From: Tritrichomonas musculus
Lineage: Eukaryota > Parabasalia > Tritrichomonadida > Tritrichomonadidae
Direction: 5' to 3'
NCBI GenBank assembly: GCA_039105265.1
Contig: JAPFFF010000007.1
Coordinates: 3,534,001-3,598,000, forward strand
DNA length: 64,000 bases
The position numbers and the translations under genes are program-made. Below the pieces are notes generated by a model. The model was not told the origin of the DNA, did not search any database, and saw nothing but the letters and a program-made list of their open reading frames with translations. Positions 18,297-26,642 of this stretch are shown one piece after another. How positions within the stretch are numbered: the stretch's first letter is position 1; every line of letters begins with the position of its first letter.

Positions 18297-18881
18297 TTAA
18301 ATTGTTAACTTTAATGATATACCATATTTGATGAACTGTGAATAAATATTATTATAACAATACTTGAATTCTTCTGTTTTATTGTCCTTTGTTATCAATA
18401 TCTTTGATATCTTCATTAATTCTTTATCATTTGATGAAATACAACCGCATGAAGCTTCACATTCATCAATAACGAGTTCAACTTTATCTGCTTGAGTTAA
18501 TAGTTTAATCATATTCATCAACAAATCACTTTTACAAATAAGATATGAATTAATTCTCAACGGATTATTCTCATACATTTCAATAATCATTTCAAGGAAT
18601 TTATTTTTGATTTCGAGCTCATCAAGTTCATTTCCTAAGTCTATTATTCCACGGTCTCGAATAAGATTGTTTGTTTGAGGTATTGATTGAGATGTTCCAC
18701 TCATCTGTGGTATAGTAAAATTTGTGGCTTGAGATGATTGAGGTAATGGTTGAACTGATGGATAATCAACTGGTTGAATTGGTCTTTGATTCTTTGGTTG
18801 AATCTTGATGTTGATATTGGTATTCTGTTCTTGTTTAACTGATGCATCGTTCTCGGATGATAGAATTCGAGCTTTATTCAT
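18297..18881 (-). CDS. Gln/Pro-rich protein with conserved C-terminal domain (B)
   Basis: 194 residues from the ATG at 18881 (MNKARILSSENDASVKQEQ). Homologue of the 216/210-residue proteins of E and C: the N-terminal motif, a Pro/Gln/Ser-rich linker, and a C-terminal domain with NKFLEMIIEMYENNPLRIN, ADKVELVIDE and a cysteine cluster (CEASCGC). The cysteine cluster is richer than in C, supporting a metal or redox role, which is inference. Confidence 0.75.
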   Translation of the reverse strand: MNKARILSSENDASVKQEQNTNINIKIQPKNQRPIQPVDYPSVQPLPQSSQATNFTIPQMSGTSQSIPQTNNLIRDRGIIDLGNELDELEIKNKFLEMIIEMYENNPLRINSYLICKSDLLMNMIKLLTQADKVELVIDECEASCGCISSNDKELMKISKILITKDNKTEEFKYCYNNIYSQFIKYGISLKLTI

Positions 18882-18902
18882 TTTAAAGTTATTCGTTTTA
18901 AA

Positions 18903-18912
18903 CAAAAATAAA
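18903..18912 (-). promoter_or_regulatory. TTTATTTTTG box before B 194-residue gene
   Basis: Perfect box, 21 bases before the ATG at 18881. A D counterpart is at 60940-60949. Confidence 0.5.
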
Positions 18913-18945
18913 ACAACATCAATGATGAGTCATTCAATGATTCAT

Positions 18946-19191
18946 TTACAAAGTCATCTGTTCAGCTGATTTGATACGTTCATCAATAGCTCTTAATTGT
19001 ATTTTAATCGATTCAATATCATTAAATAGTTGTTTATATATTGTCAATGTGTGAATCATCTTATCAAACTTTCCGTTTAATGCGTCATCTTCAGAATTCA
19101 TGCATTCATTGAATATCTTATCCTTTACCCTTCTAAACTGAGCGTGTAAAGCTGAAGAATCACAACTCAAACCATTAATTGCACTATTCAT
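18946..19191 (-). CDS. Small helical protein (B)
   Basis: 81 residues from the ATG at 19191, chosen because the box at 19199 lies just upstream and no earlier in-frame ATG is present. Predicted helical, with FDKMIHTLTIYKQLFND and RAIDERIKSAEQMTL. Present in B and D, no clear counterpart in C. Unrecognised. Confidence 0.6.
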   Translation of the reverse strand: MNSAINGLSCDSSALHAQFRRVKDKIFNECMNSEDDALNGKFDKMIHTLTIYKQLFNDIESIKIQLRAIDERIKSAEQMTL

Positions 19192-19198
19192 TTTAAAC

Positions 19199-19208
19199 CA
19201 AAAATAAA
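19199..19208 (-). promoter_or_regulatory. TTTATTTTTG box before B 81-residue gene
   Basis: Perfect box, 7 bases upstream of the ATG at 19191. D counterpart at 61236-61245. Confidence 0.5.
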
Positions 19209-19229
19209 ACTTCAAATGATTCAATGAAT

Positions 19230-19733
19230 TCAAATCAATTGTGGTCTTCTTTGATTGTTATTGTTATTGTTATCATTGTCATCATCATCATTGTCATGAG
19301 CCTGTTGCCTTTTCAATGTGAGAATCTTGTTAACCATGTACGTTGATATATTTATGTTTAAATGCTTTTTGATTAATAGTTTTGTGTATGATGCTTGTTT
19401 ATGTGCTGGCAACTTATTAATTTCATTCATTCGTTCTTCATCAAGGAACTGCATGACTAATTCACGGTCATGAGCGTTTAAGAACTTTGATGAATTGAAT
19501 AAGGAGCGCTTTGGTTTATCACTTTTTGGTGTTATATCATTCAATAAACTATTTTGTTCAGAGAAATGGGGTAGATTTTCATCATCTGATGATGAATCAT
19601 TATTGTCATTGTCAAATGAAACGTTATTCACAAGGTTCCTGAAAGCTTCATTATCATCTGATTTAGCAATCAATATCGTTAACAAATGACGGATTGCATC
19701 AACATGTTTCAATATCTCTATTAATTCTGTCAT
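19230..19733 (-). CDS. 167-residue conserved protein of replication block (B)
   Basis: Starts at MTELIEILKHVDAIRHLL. An acidic Ser/Asp-rich middle (NDSSSDDEN), then a conserved C-terminal domain from about 80 (SLFNSSKFLNAHDRELVMQF, LLIKKHLNINISTYMVNKIL) and an Asn/Asp-rich tail. The C element has a homologue at 55192 with the same C-terminal domain (FNRSKFLDIEDHDRLIQYV). Divergent from the PolB gene with 86 bases between starts. Possibly a DNA-binding or assembly factor; unknown. Confidence 0.65.
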   Translation of the reverse strand: MTELIEILKHVDAIRHLLTILIAKSDDNEAFRNLVNNVSFDNDNNDSSSDDENLPHFSEQNSLLNDITPKSDKPKRSLFNSSKFLNAHDRELVMQFLDEERMNEINKLPAHKQASYTKLLIKKHLNINISTYMVNKILTLKRQQAHDNDDDDNDNNNNNNQRRPQLI

Positions 19734-19819
19734 TTCAATGAAATAAAAAACCTGAATTATTTTTTTTGATTTAACATTTTTCAAATTTCAAATAATTTGA
19801 TTTTTTAATTATATCATAA

Positions 19820-22800
19820 ATGAGTTCGCGTTATTACTATCAAAAAGATACCAAATCATTTGTTATTGAACAAATCAGGTATATCAATAATGAACTTCAA
19901 TTAAAACCTCGCTTGTCAACATCTAAACCTTCTGATTATGATGTTAAACATTTCAAATCAATCTTAGAAAACTATCTAACTTCATTCGGTTTTAGAGAAC
20001 ATGAAGGTGATAGAATCAATGATACAACAATATTAGCTTTCGTCAATAGAATGAAGAAAGAAGCAGAAGAACAAGAAGAAGAGGAGGAAGAGGAACAATT
20101 TGAAGAAGAAGAACAAGATGATGAACAAAAACTAAAACAAAAACAAATCGAGAACAACATTAAAATAGCTCATGATGCACTCAACAAAGCCCTTCAATTA
20201 ATTAAATCTGAAAATATATTATTGAGACCATTACCACCAAAGACAAACAAACAACCTCAACGATATGAAGATATTCGATTCAACAATGAAAATGCTGAAT
20301 TAATTGAATACATCAAAAAGTTTGGCTATAAAGGTGTTCATTCAAAACATGACTCATATTTCATAATCAATGAACCTGAGAACTTTGATGAAGCCGTCGA
20401 AGCATGCAGTCATTTCATTGACCAATTCCCAAATGATAGTGAAAAGGTTGAACGATTAGATGAAGACAGTAAAGAACCAATCAAAATATATTACAAAAAC
20501 GGAGTTTCATCAATTGAAGACATCAATGAATATTTAACTGAGACAGTGTTTAAACAAGAAGTGAAACCGTTCAAAATATATTTTCAATTGACAGGCATAT
20601 TTGAGATACCGCCCAAGAATGAAAACGAAAGATATACGTATGAAGCAAGTGAAATCAAATGGAAGAACTATAAATCATCAATTCCGATAATAGTTAGAGA
20701 GAGTAAAGATATTGATAAAGTTAAACTGTATGTTGAATCAAAAATACATGAATATGAAACCACTACTTCAAACATCAAATTGTGTATTGTTTGGTCAGTA
20801 TCGTTTACAATTTCACGAGTCGTTAAGATAACGGGTAAGATTGATGAAGTTACAGAATTGTTTGGCAAAAATAAATATATCATTATTGATAACGTTGATG
20901 ATTGTTTGTGTTGGTATCGATTTCTTGCTTGTTGTTTGAATAAAGAATTAATGAAAAGACCTTTTACAATCTCAGACCGAACAGCAGCAGCAAAGAAAAT
21001 ATTATGTGATGAACACGGTTTGAGCTATACAAAGAAACCTTCAAAAGCAGCAAAGCAATTCATCAACTCGTTTAAAGGTATCACGATTGAAGAAATGAAA
21101 GAATCAGCCAAGAAGCATAACATCAATGTCAACATTTATGAATACAACCAAACTGAAACAGATAAAAAAGGCTTTTTCGATTTACAAGACCAATGGCATA
21201 ACACTGACGATAACAATAAAACGTTTTCAGCCCTGTTGTATTCAAAGGATAAGATACTTCACATAATGTACATCATCAACGCTGAAGCATTAACAAATAT
21301 TCATATTTGTCCTCATTGTGGTTCATACATTCACAAAGGAAATCACAATATTGACAGATTCAACAGACATGTAGATAAATGTGATGGCAAATTCAAAAAG
21401 GATTTCATACCTTCACGAGAAGCTTTACCATATTGTCCACACATTTTAAACAATCCTGTTTATTTGTATTGTCTTTCATATGAACTTGAATGGAAGCCAA
21501 CAAAGCATTATATCACTTATGATTTTGAAACAATGGAGCAAAAGATTGAAAAGAAAGTCAGTGACAAATCAGTTATCAATTCTCGATTGATTCCTTTGAG
21601 TGTTTCATCATGTGTGAAGCTTGATAAAGGATTGATAACAAAGAACTTTGATATAAGAACAAATGACTTCATTGCCAAATGGATTGACTGGTTATTTGTT
21701 GCTGGCTGTGATGTGTATGCTGATAAGTTGAATCATTTAAAATCATTCATTAAAGATAAATCGGAAGAAGAACTCAATAAAATAGATTCATCATTGAAAA
21801 CAATAACAGTATTCGGTTTTAATTCATCACGATTTGATTCAAACTTATTCAAAGAGCAATTGATTAAAAATCATTGGTCAATCGATAGCGGAATGATTGG
21901 AACTGCTACATCATTGAAACAATTCATATTGAAGTCATCAAAGTACCCTATTCGATTGAGGTTCATTGACGCACAAGCATTTGTTGCTGGAGGAACACTC
22001 AAACAGTTTGGAATCGATTTTGGCGGTATATCTAACAGTTCGAAAGGTGTCTTTCCTTATGAAGCAATCAACAGTGAAAATTATAATGAAGTGTTGTCAA
22101 AGAGTGAACCATTTGAATATGAAGACTTTTACAGTTATCTCAATCAAAAGAATCCTTTAACAAAAGCTGATTATGAAGAGTATTTGATTGATTCAAAGAG
22201 GTTTGCAACACGTTGGGATTACTTGTTATCATACAATGACAATGATGTTGAAATGATGATTAATCCTATTGACAACCTTATTCAAATGAATGCTGAATAT
22301 AAAGTTGATTTGATAAGTAATCTTTCATTGTCAAAGAACGCATCATGTATCAAATATGCTCTCGCTTACAAAGATTTTAATCCGAAGAACGACTATAAAA
22401 TCATCAACAAATCAAATACATTCAAACCAACAATGAAATGGTGGTTAAATAAATGTGATAATTATCGAAAGCAAGACATGAAACATAATTTTTGCTCGCA
22501 AAAAGGCGATTCATCGCTTCAATCAAATCAAAATCAACGTGATATATCAAAATGTGTTAGTGAAAAGGATTTTGATGCATTCATGAAATTGTATGAATCA
22601 AATGAAACAGGTAAATGTCATTTGTGTGGTGAACACTTTACTTACAACAACAAACCGACACTTGACAGAATAGATAACAACAAAGGACATCAGATTGATA
22701 ACTGTTTACTTGCTTGTGCTGAATGTAATCGTTTAAGACAAAGAGATGATGACAAGATAACAAGAACCAAAATACAATTGAAGAAATTCTGCAAGCTCCA

Positions 22801-24391
22801 TCACCTGCCAACACTCATAACTGATGAAAAAGAATACTACAACTTGAGAGAGAACATAACGGGAGGGTTATCAAATGTACTTCATCGTGTGAACATCAGA
22901 GGTCAAACATTAATCAATAAACTCAAATATGATGCCGTTAATGACAGAATCATTAGCTATGACACTACTAACATAGTCTCACACGTTGCTGGTATTGATT
23001 TCAATTCATTGTATCCCTCATCATTCAGTTCAGTAAAACATTCATTTAATCCTTATCACGGAGGAATCATGTACATGCCTGGTTCATTTATAAAACGATT
23101 TGATGTTTATGATGAACAAGGAAACAAGAATGAAAAGGTATTTAATGCTGCAATGAATATCATTCAATCAAAGAAACGATTTGATGCAAACCCTGAGTTT
23201 ATATTCAAAGCTGAAGTCAAATTAAGATGCCCAAAGAATAAAATCAATGATTTGATTAACTTTCCTCCTGTGTTTAGAAATATCAATATAATGAATGATG
23301 AACAAACAATCGGAAGCTATATGTACAAATACATGAAAGACAATAAACTGAATTCAGCAGATAAAGAAACAAGAAAGCTGACAATGTTGCTTGATACATG
23401 CGGTACTTTTATGACGTTCTCGAATTACCTTTTATGGTTTTTAATCGACCACGGACTTATAGTTGATGACATTAAGAGCTTAAGTTTATATGAAGCTCAT
23501 GACGGATTCAATCAATTTGTTTGTGAGTTTATGAAGAAGCGTCAAGATATATTGTCAGGAAAGGCACACGGAAACGAAAAGTTTTACAAGATTAGCATGA
23601 ACGGCAGTTACGGTTATGACGGTATGAATTCAGAGAACTTCAATAAAGTCAGAATTGTTGATAAAAATAAAGCCTGTCAATTGATTGCATCCGATACTTA
23701 TCGTAATGGATGTAAACTGTCAAATGATTGTTATTTGATACAATCACAACCTCATTCATTCAAATGTAATACATGTCTTCAGGAATCATTTTGGACATTA
23801 GACAATGCGAAATACTGGTATTTGACTTTCCTTTATGACTTTCTATACAAATGCATTGACATGAATAAGGTTCATTTCAACTCGGTCGATACAGATAGCC
23901 TTTACATGTCTATCGCTGGTGATATGAATAAACCGATTGACCAGTTGTTTGATTATGTCATCAAAGACAAATCATTTTATGACAAACACATTTATAGCTT
24001 CATGCCAAACCCTGCAATCAATGATGTATATGATGAGAAAAAGATTCTCGGATGCTGTGTAGAAAAGTTCGGAGCAAATCAAGTTGCTTTGTGTGCTAAA
24101 TGTTATACGATTTGGTCAGATGACAAAACAATTTCATTAAAGCTCAAAGGTGTTTCATTGAAGAAGAACAACATCAAATCAAGTGATTATAAAAATGTCA
24201 TTGAAAAGCAATCAGTAATGAAAGGAAAGAACATAAACCTTCAAATGAATGCACAACTGATGAGCAAGATAACTGTTATCAAAAATGCTTTAACAGCAGC
24301 ACATTCAAAAATGTTAGTATTATCAAATCATTGTTGTTGTCCTTATGTCAATGGTTTCACTGCAAAGGATTATTACATTGAGAATCATTAA
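19820..24391 (+). CDS. Protein-primed DNA polymerase B (B)
   Basis: 1523 residues. An N-terminal region with an E-rich coiled tract (about 75-110); a conserved block before DDCLCWYRFLACCL near 355; a zinc motif CPHCGSYIH...H...C near 498; exonuclease motifs TYDFETM (D near 568), FGFNSSRFDSN (near 668) and YNDNDVEMM (near 805); an HNH-like module CHLCGEHF...DRIDNNKGH...CAECN (about 933-978); polymerase motifs A IDFNSLYPS (near 1060), B KISMNGSYGYDG (near 1257) and C VDTDSLYM (near 1357), then KLKGVSLKK. Replicates the element from a protein primer. A short in-frame hairpin segment at 22489-22517 is absent from A and C. Confidence 0.95.
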   Translation: MSSRYYYQKDTKSFVIEQIRYINNELQLKPRLSTSKPSDYDVKHFKSILENYLTSFGFREHEGDRINDTTILAFVNRMKKEAEEQEEEEEEEQFEEEEQDDEQKLKQKQIENNIKIAHDALNKALQLIKSENILLRPLPPKTNKQPQRYEDIRFNNENAELIEYIKKFGYKGVHSKHDSYFIINEPENFDEAVEACSHFIDQFPNDSEKVERLDEDSKEPIKIYYKNGVSSIEDINEYLTETVFKQEVKPFKIYFQLTGIFEIPPKNENERYTYEASEIKWKNYKSSIPIIVRESKDIDKVKLYVESKIHEYETTTSNIKLCIVWSVSFTISRVVKITGKIDEVTELFGKNKYIIIDNVDDCLCWYRFLACCLNKELMKRPFTISDRTAAAKKILCDEHGLSYTKKPSKAAKQFINSFKGITIEEMKESAKKHNINVNIYEYNQTETDKKGFFDLQDQWHNTDDNNKTFSALLYSKDKILHIMYIINAEALTNIHICPHCGSYIHKGNHNIDRFNRHVDKCDGKFKKDFIPSREALPYCPHILNNPVYLYCLSYELEWKPTKHYITYDFETMEQKIEKKVSDKSVINSRLIPLSVSSCVKLDKGLITKNFDIRTNDFIAKWIDWLFVAGCDVYADKLNHLKSFIKDKSEEELNKIDSSLKTITVFGFNSSRFDSNLFKEQLIKNHWSIDSGMIGTATSLKQFILKSSKYPIRLRFIDAQAFVAGGTLKQFGIDFGGISNSSKGVFPYEAINSENYNEVLSKSEPFEYEDFYSYLNQKNPLTKADYEEYLIDSKRFATRWDYLLSYNDNDVEMMINPIDNLIQMNAEYKVDLISNLSLSKNASCIKYALAYKDFNPKNDYKIINKSNTFKPTMKWWLNKCDNYRKQDMKHNFCSQKGDSSLQSNQNQRDISKCVSEKDFDAFMKLYESNETGKCHLCGEHFTYNNKPTLDRIDNNKGHQIDNCLLACAECNRLRQRDDDKITRTKIQLKKFCKLHHLPTLITDEKEYYNLRENITGGLSNVLHRVNIRGQTLINKLKYDAVNDRIISYDTTNIVSHVAGIDFNSLYPSSFSSVKHSFNPYHGGIMYMPGSFIKRFDVYDEQGNKNEKVFNAAMNIIQSKKRFDANPEFIFKAEVKLRCPKNKINDLINFPPVFRNINIMNDEQTIGSYMYKYMKDNKLNSADKETRKLTMLLDTCGTFMTFSNYLLWFLIDHGLIVDDIKSLSLYEAHDGFNQFVCEFMKKRQDILSGKAHGNEKFYKISMNGSYGYDGMNSENFNKVRIVDKNKACQLIASDTYRNGCKLSNDCYLIQSQPHSFKCNTCLQESFWTLDNAKYWYLTFLYDFLYKCIDMNKVHFNSVDTDSLYMSIAGDMNKPIDQLFDYVIKDKSFYDKHIYSFMPNPAINDVYDEKKILGCCVEKFGANQVALCAKCYTIWSDDKTISLKLKGVSLKKNNIKSSDYKNVIEKQSVMKGKNINLQMNAQLMSKITVIKNALTAAHSKMLVLSNHCCCPYVNGFTAKDYYIENH
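22489..22517. repeat. Tandem hairpins inside B polymerase gene
   Basis: TTTTTGC-TC-GCAAAAA (22489-22504) is followed by GCGAT-TC-ATCGC (22506-22517). They encode about ten residues (FCSQKGDSSL) between the exonuclease part and the HNH module that are lacking in the A and C polymerases. Confidence 0.7.
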
Positions 24392-24487
24392 ATAATTGAT
24401 TTCAATTGAAGGTTAAAATTAACCTTTATTATATCCCTTTGTTTATCCCTTTTTATTTTTTAATTTGATTTTTTATTTTTAATACAA

Positions 24488-25129
24488 ATGAGTCAACCAA
24501 CTGAACAAACACAAATTGAAAACGTTGATGAATCTGAATTTGAACCATTAAAAGGATTTGAAAATGATTATGAAATTCAGACAACATATCCATACAATAT
24601 CAAGAAGAAATCAAATAATAGAATCATCAAAGAAAACATAAATAAAACTGATGGATATGTTCAAATTTGTTTGAATGGCAAATCATATCAGAAACATGTT
24701 ATTGTGGCTAAACAATTTCTTGAAAATCCTGACAATTTACCTCAAGTTGACCATATAAATCATGATAAAGCTGATTATCACTTGTCAAATCTTCGTTATG
24801 TATCACCATCAACAAATCAATATAATAAATCATATTATAAAGCTGTTCAATATGTGTTCATTGATGATATACCTGATGATGCAATAATTATTGATTTCTA
24901 TGAAACAAAAACAGAAAGAAGAGAGTTTGAAGAAAACAAATATTATTATTACTTTGATGAATCAAATAATGAAGACAAATTTTATGCAAAGATTACTGAT
25001 AATTTATATAAGGAACTTCATCATAACAGAGTAAAATCAGGCATTGAATATGTATCACTTCGTGATGTTGAAAATAAAACAGTCAGTGTATATATCAATC
25101 GATTTAAACATCAACATGATTTGCTTTAA
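24488..25129 (+). CDS. HNH endonuclease, NUMOD4-like (B)
   Basis: 213 residues. LKGFENDYEIQTTYPYNIKKK (about 20-40) resembles a NUMOD4 DNA-binding motif; KHVIVAKQFLENPDN then VDHINHDKADYHLSNLRYVS (about 76-110) is an HNH_3-type core (H, N, N and the NLRYV strand). Such enzymes cut DNA in homing elements and large viruses. C has a homologue at 54407. It follows PolB on the same strand and precedes the KilA-N gene. Possible roles are recombination, resolution or host/competitor cutting; not shown by sequence. Confidence 0.8.
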   Translation: MSQPTEQTQIENVDESEFEPLKGFENDYEIQTTYPYNIKKKSNNRIIKENINKTDGYVQICLNGKSYQKHVIVAKQFLENPDNLPQVDHINHDKADYHLSNLRYVSPSTNQYNKSYYKAVQYVFIDDIPDDAIIIDFYETKTERREFEENKYYYYFDESNNEDKFYAKITDNLYKELHHNRVKSGIEYVSLRDVENKTVSVYINRFKHQHDLL

Positions 25130-25135
25130 ATGAAA

Positions 25136-25159
25136 CGAGTGGTAGAATATTACCAGTCG
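25136..25159. repeat. Hairpin after B HNH gene
   Basis: CGAGTGGTA-GAATAT-TACCAGTCG, a 9-bp stem with one mismatch, followed by 'aaaaa'. It resembles the hairpin at 25467-25490 in ending 'gtcgaaaaa'. Confidence 0.55.
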
Positions 25160-25234
25160 AAAAATCATTAATGAAAATCATTTATTTTTGATTTGATTTA
25201 TTTTTAAATCAATTTTTTATCATCAATTCAAACA

Positions 25235-25996
25235 ATGAGCAGCAACACAACAAACACAGCCACAAACACAAACGCCACAACTCAACCAATCAATAATGAT
25301 TATGAATATATTCAATACAATAAACATTTGAGAATCATTCATTCAAAACAAGATGATATGTATCAAATGCAATCAATTATAACAGCTTGTCATTCAAATA
25401 AATTATGTAATGATTGGTTCAGAAATAAACAAACAAATGAAATCATTGATGAACTGAAAAATGAAACGACTACGGGATTTTCCGTAGTCGAAAAACGAGA
25501 TGATTTACCCAATGGATTAAGAGGTTTTTATGTTCATCGATTGCTCGTTAATTCAGTTGCTATGTGGGCTTCACCTCGTTATTCAATATATATCATGAAG
25601 CTTCTTGATTCACATTTTGAACATGAACGACAACAATTGGTTGAAGAAATACAACAAAAGAAACCACGGCTCGTACCATCTAACAAAGAACACAATTACA
25701 AGTATTTGATTTGGAAAGAAACCAATGATGCTGAAAACACAATTCTTCATCTTGTGAGAAGAAACAAACGAACATTCAGAGCTGTATCAACACATAATAA
25801 TGAGAATGATAGATTTATATTCAAAGATAATTTGCCGATAGCGATGAGTCCGAACGAAGACATTAAAGATATTGTCAAGAACAACTTCCCTCGTAATGAT
25901 TACACCATCAATGGTTGCAACATTATAATAAAGAATGAACGACTGGAACAATTACATACACTCATTGATGAATACTTCAATCAATTTCAATCATAA
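25235..25996 (+). CDS. KilA-N domain protein (B)
   Basis: 253 residues. A Thr/Asn-rich leader, then a KilA-N DNA-binding domain (about 20-130: YEYIQYNKHLRIIHSK, MYQMQSIITACHSNKLCNDWF, FYVHRLLVNSVAMWASPRYSIYIMKLLDSHF). The C-terminal half contains YLIWKE and ILHLVRRNKRTFRAVS, resembling the second domain of large-virus KilA-N proteins. C homologue at 55748. Contains an in-frame hairpin (25467-25490) exactly where the C homologue carries a different hairpin. Likely DNA-binding regulator; target unknown. Confidence 0.85.
   Translation: MSSNTTNTATNTNATTQPINNDYEYIQYNKHLRIIHSKQDDMYQMQSIITACHSNKLCNDWFRNKQTNEIIDELKNETTTGFSVVEKRDDLPNGLRGFYVHRLLVNSVAMWASPRYSIYIMKLLDSHFEHERQQLVEEIQQKKPRLVPSNKEHNYKYLIWKETNDAENTILHLVRRNKRTFRAVSTHNNENDRFIFKDNLPIAMSPNEDIKDIVKNNFPRNDYTINGCNIIIKNERLEQLHTLIDEYFNQFQS
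25467..25490. repeat. Hairpin inside B KilA-N gene
   Basis: CGACTACGG-GATTTT-CCGTAGTCG, a perfect 9-bp stem with a 6-base loop. It codes for TTGFSVV between the two conserved halves of the KilA-N domain. The C gene has the unrelated hairpin 56276-56297 at the same protein position. Confidence 0.75.
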
Positions 25997-26642
25997 ATGA
26001 ATAAAAATAAATGACGCATTGATTTGGTTTTTATTTTTGTACTCCACTGATTAAACAAAAAAAAATATAGAACTTCGGGGCAAAAACCCACAAAGAACCG
26101 TCATTCAGTGTTATTATTAAAGTAATATGTATAAAGATTATTAATGTAAAGAGTACGGTGTATTTTGACGGTTCTTTGTGGGAACACGTTAAAGTGTTTT
26201 TAGTTTTTTGACGGTTCTTTGTGGGAAACCATTTATAATAGTTTTTTCATGAATTGTTTTAATGTATACGGGTTGTACATTCTGCCTCTCTTATATTATT
26301 ATCTTTCGAATCCAGCGGTTGCTTTCTACATTTTCTAGGATAATATATAAAATAATACAGAAAAGTGTCATGTATGTGAATCGAACCTACCACCTTTACA
26401 AGGTCTCTGTAGACGCAATACCCATCATGCCATATCATTGCCGTATAATAATAGTTTTCATTTACAGATTTATATTTAAATGGTTATATACTATATTGGT
26501 TTACTCTTTTATAGTAATATTAGCGAAAAATTTTTCGAGAACTTTTTCTGAAGAAAAATTATTTTTGACCAGATATGTATTGAAATCATGAATTAATAAA
26601 TAAATGAACAAAAATAAAATGAAAATCAATCAATCAATTGAT
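25997..26642. other. Non-coding spacer of B with inverted repeats
   Basis: About 645 bp with no gene I accept. A 17-mer TGACGGTTCTTTGTGGG occurs at 26166-26182 and 26209-26225 and inverted at 26087-26103, able to form large alternative hairpins; AACAC-GTTAAA-GTGTT lies between. A stretch at 26366-26443 has tRNA-like box sequences but does not fold as a tRNA. A 109-codon hydrophobic frame at 26262-26591 looks spurious. C lacks this spacer. A replication or regulatory region, or remains of a small insertion, are both possible. Confidence 0.6.

Noticed and set aside
22616-22755. Intein or group I intron endonuclease in the polymerase gene
   Set aside because: The HNH-like module is short, lacks intein splice-junction blocks, and is conserved in place in A, B and C as part of the protein.
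26366-26443. tRNA-like sequence on the minus strand (A-box and B-box look-alikes, T run after)
   Set aside because: Acceptor, T-stem and anticodon stem cannot be paired well and the length is short for a tRNA. I treat it as chance or a very decayed remnant.
26262-26591. 109-codon hydrophobic frame in the B spacer
   Set aside because: Low-complexity, no upstream box, overlaps the tRNA-like stretch, and no homologue in C.
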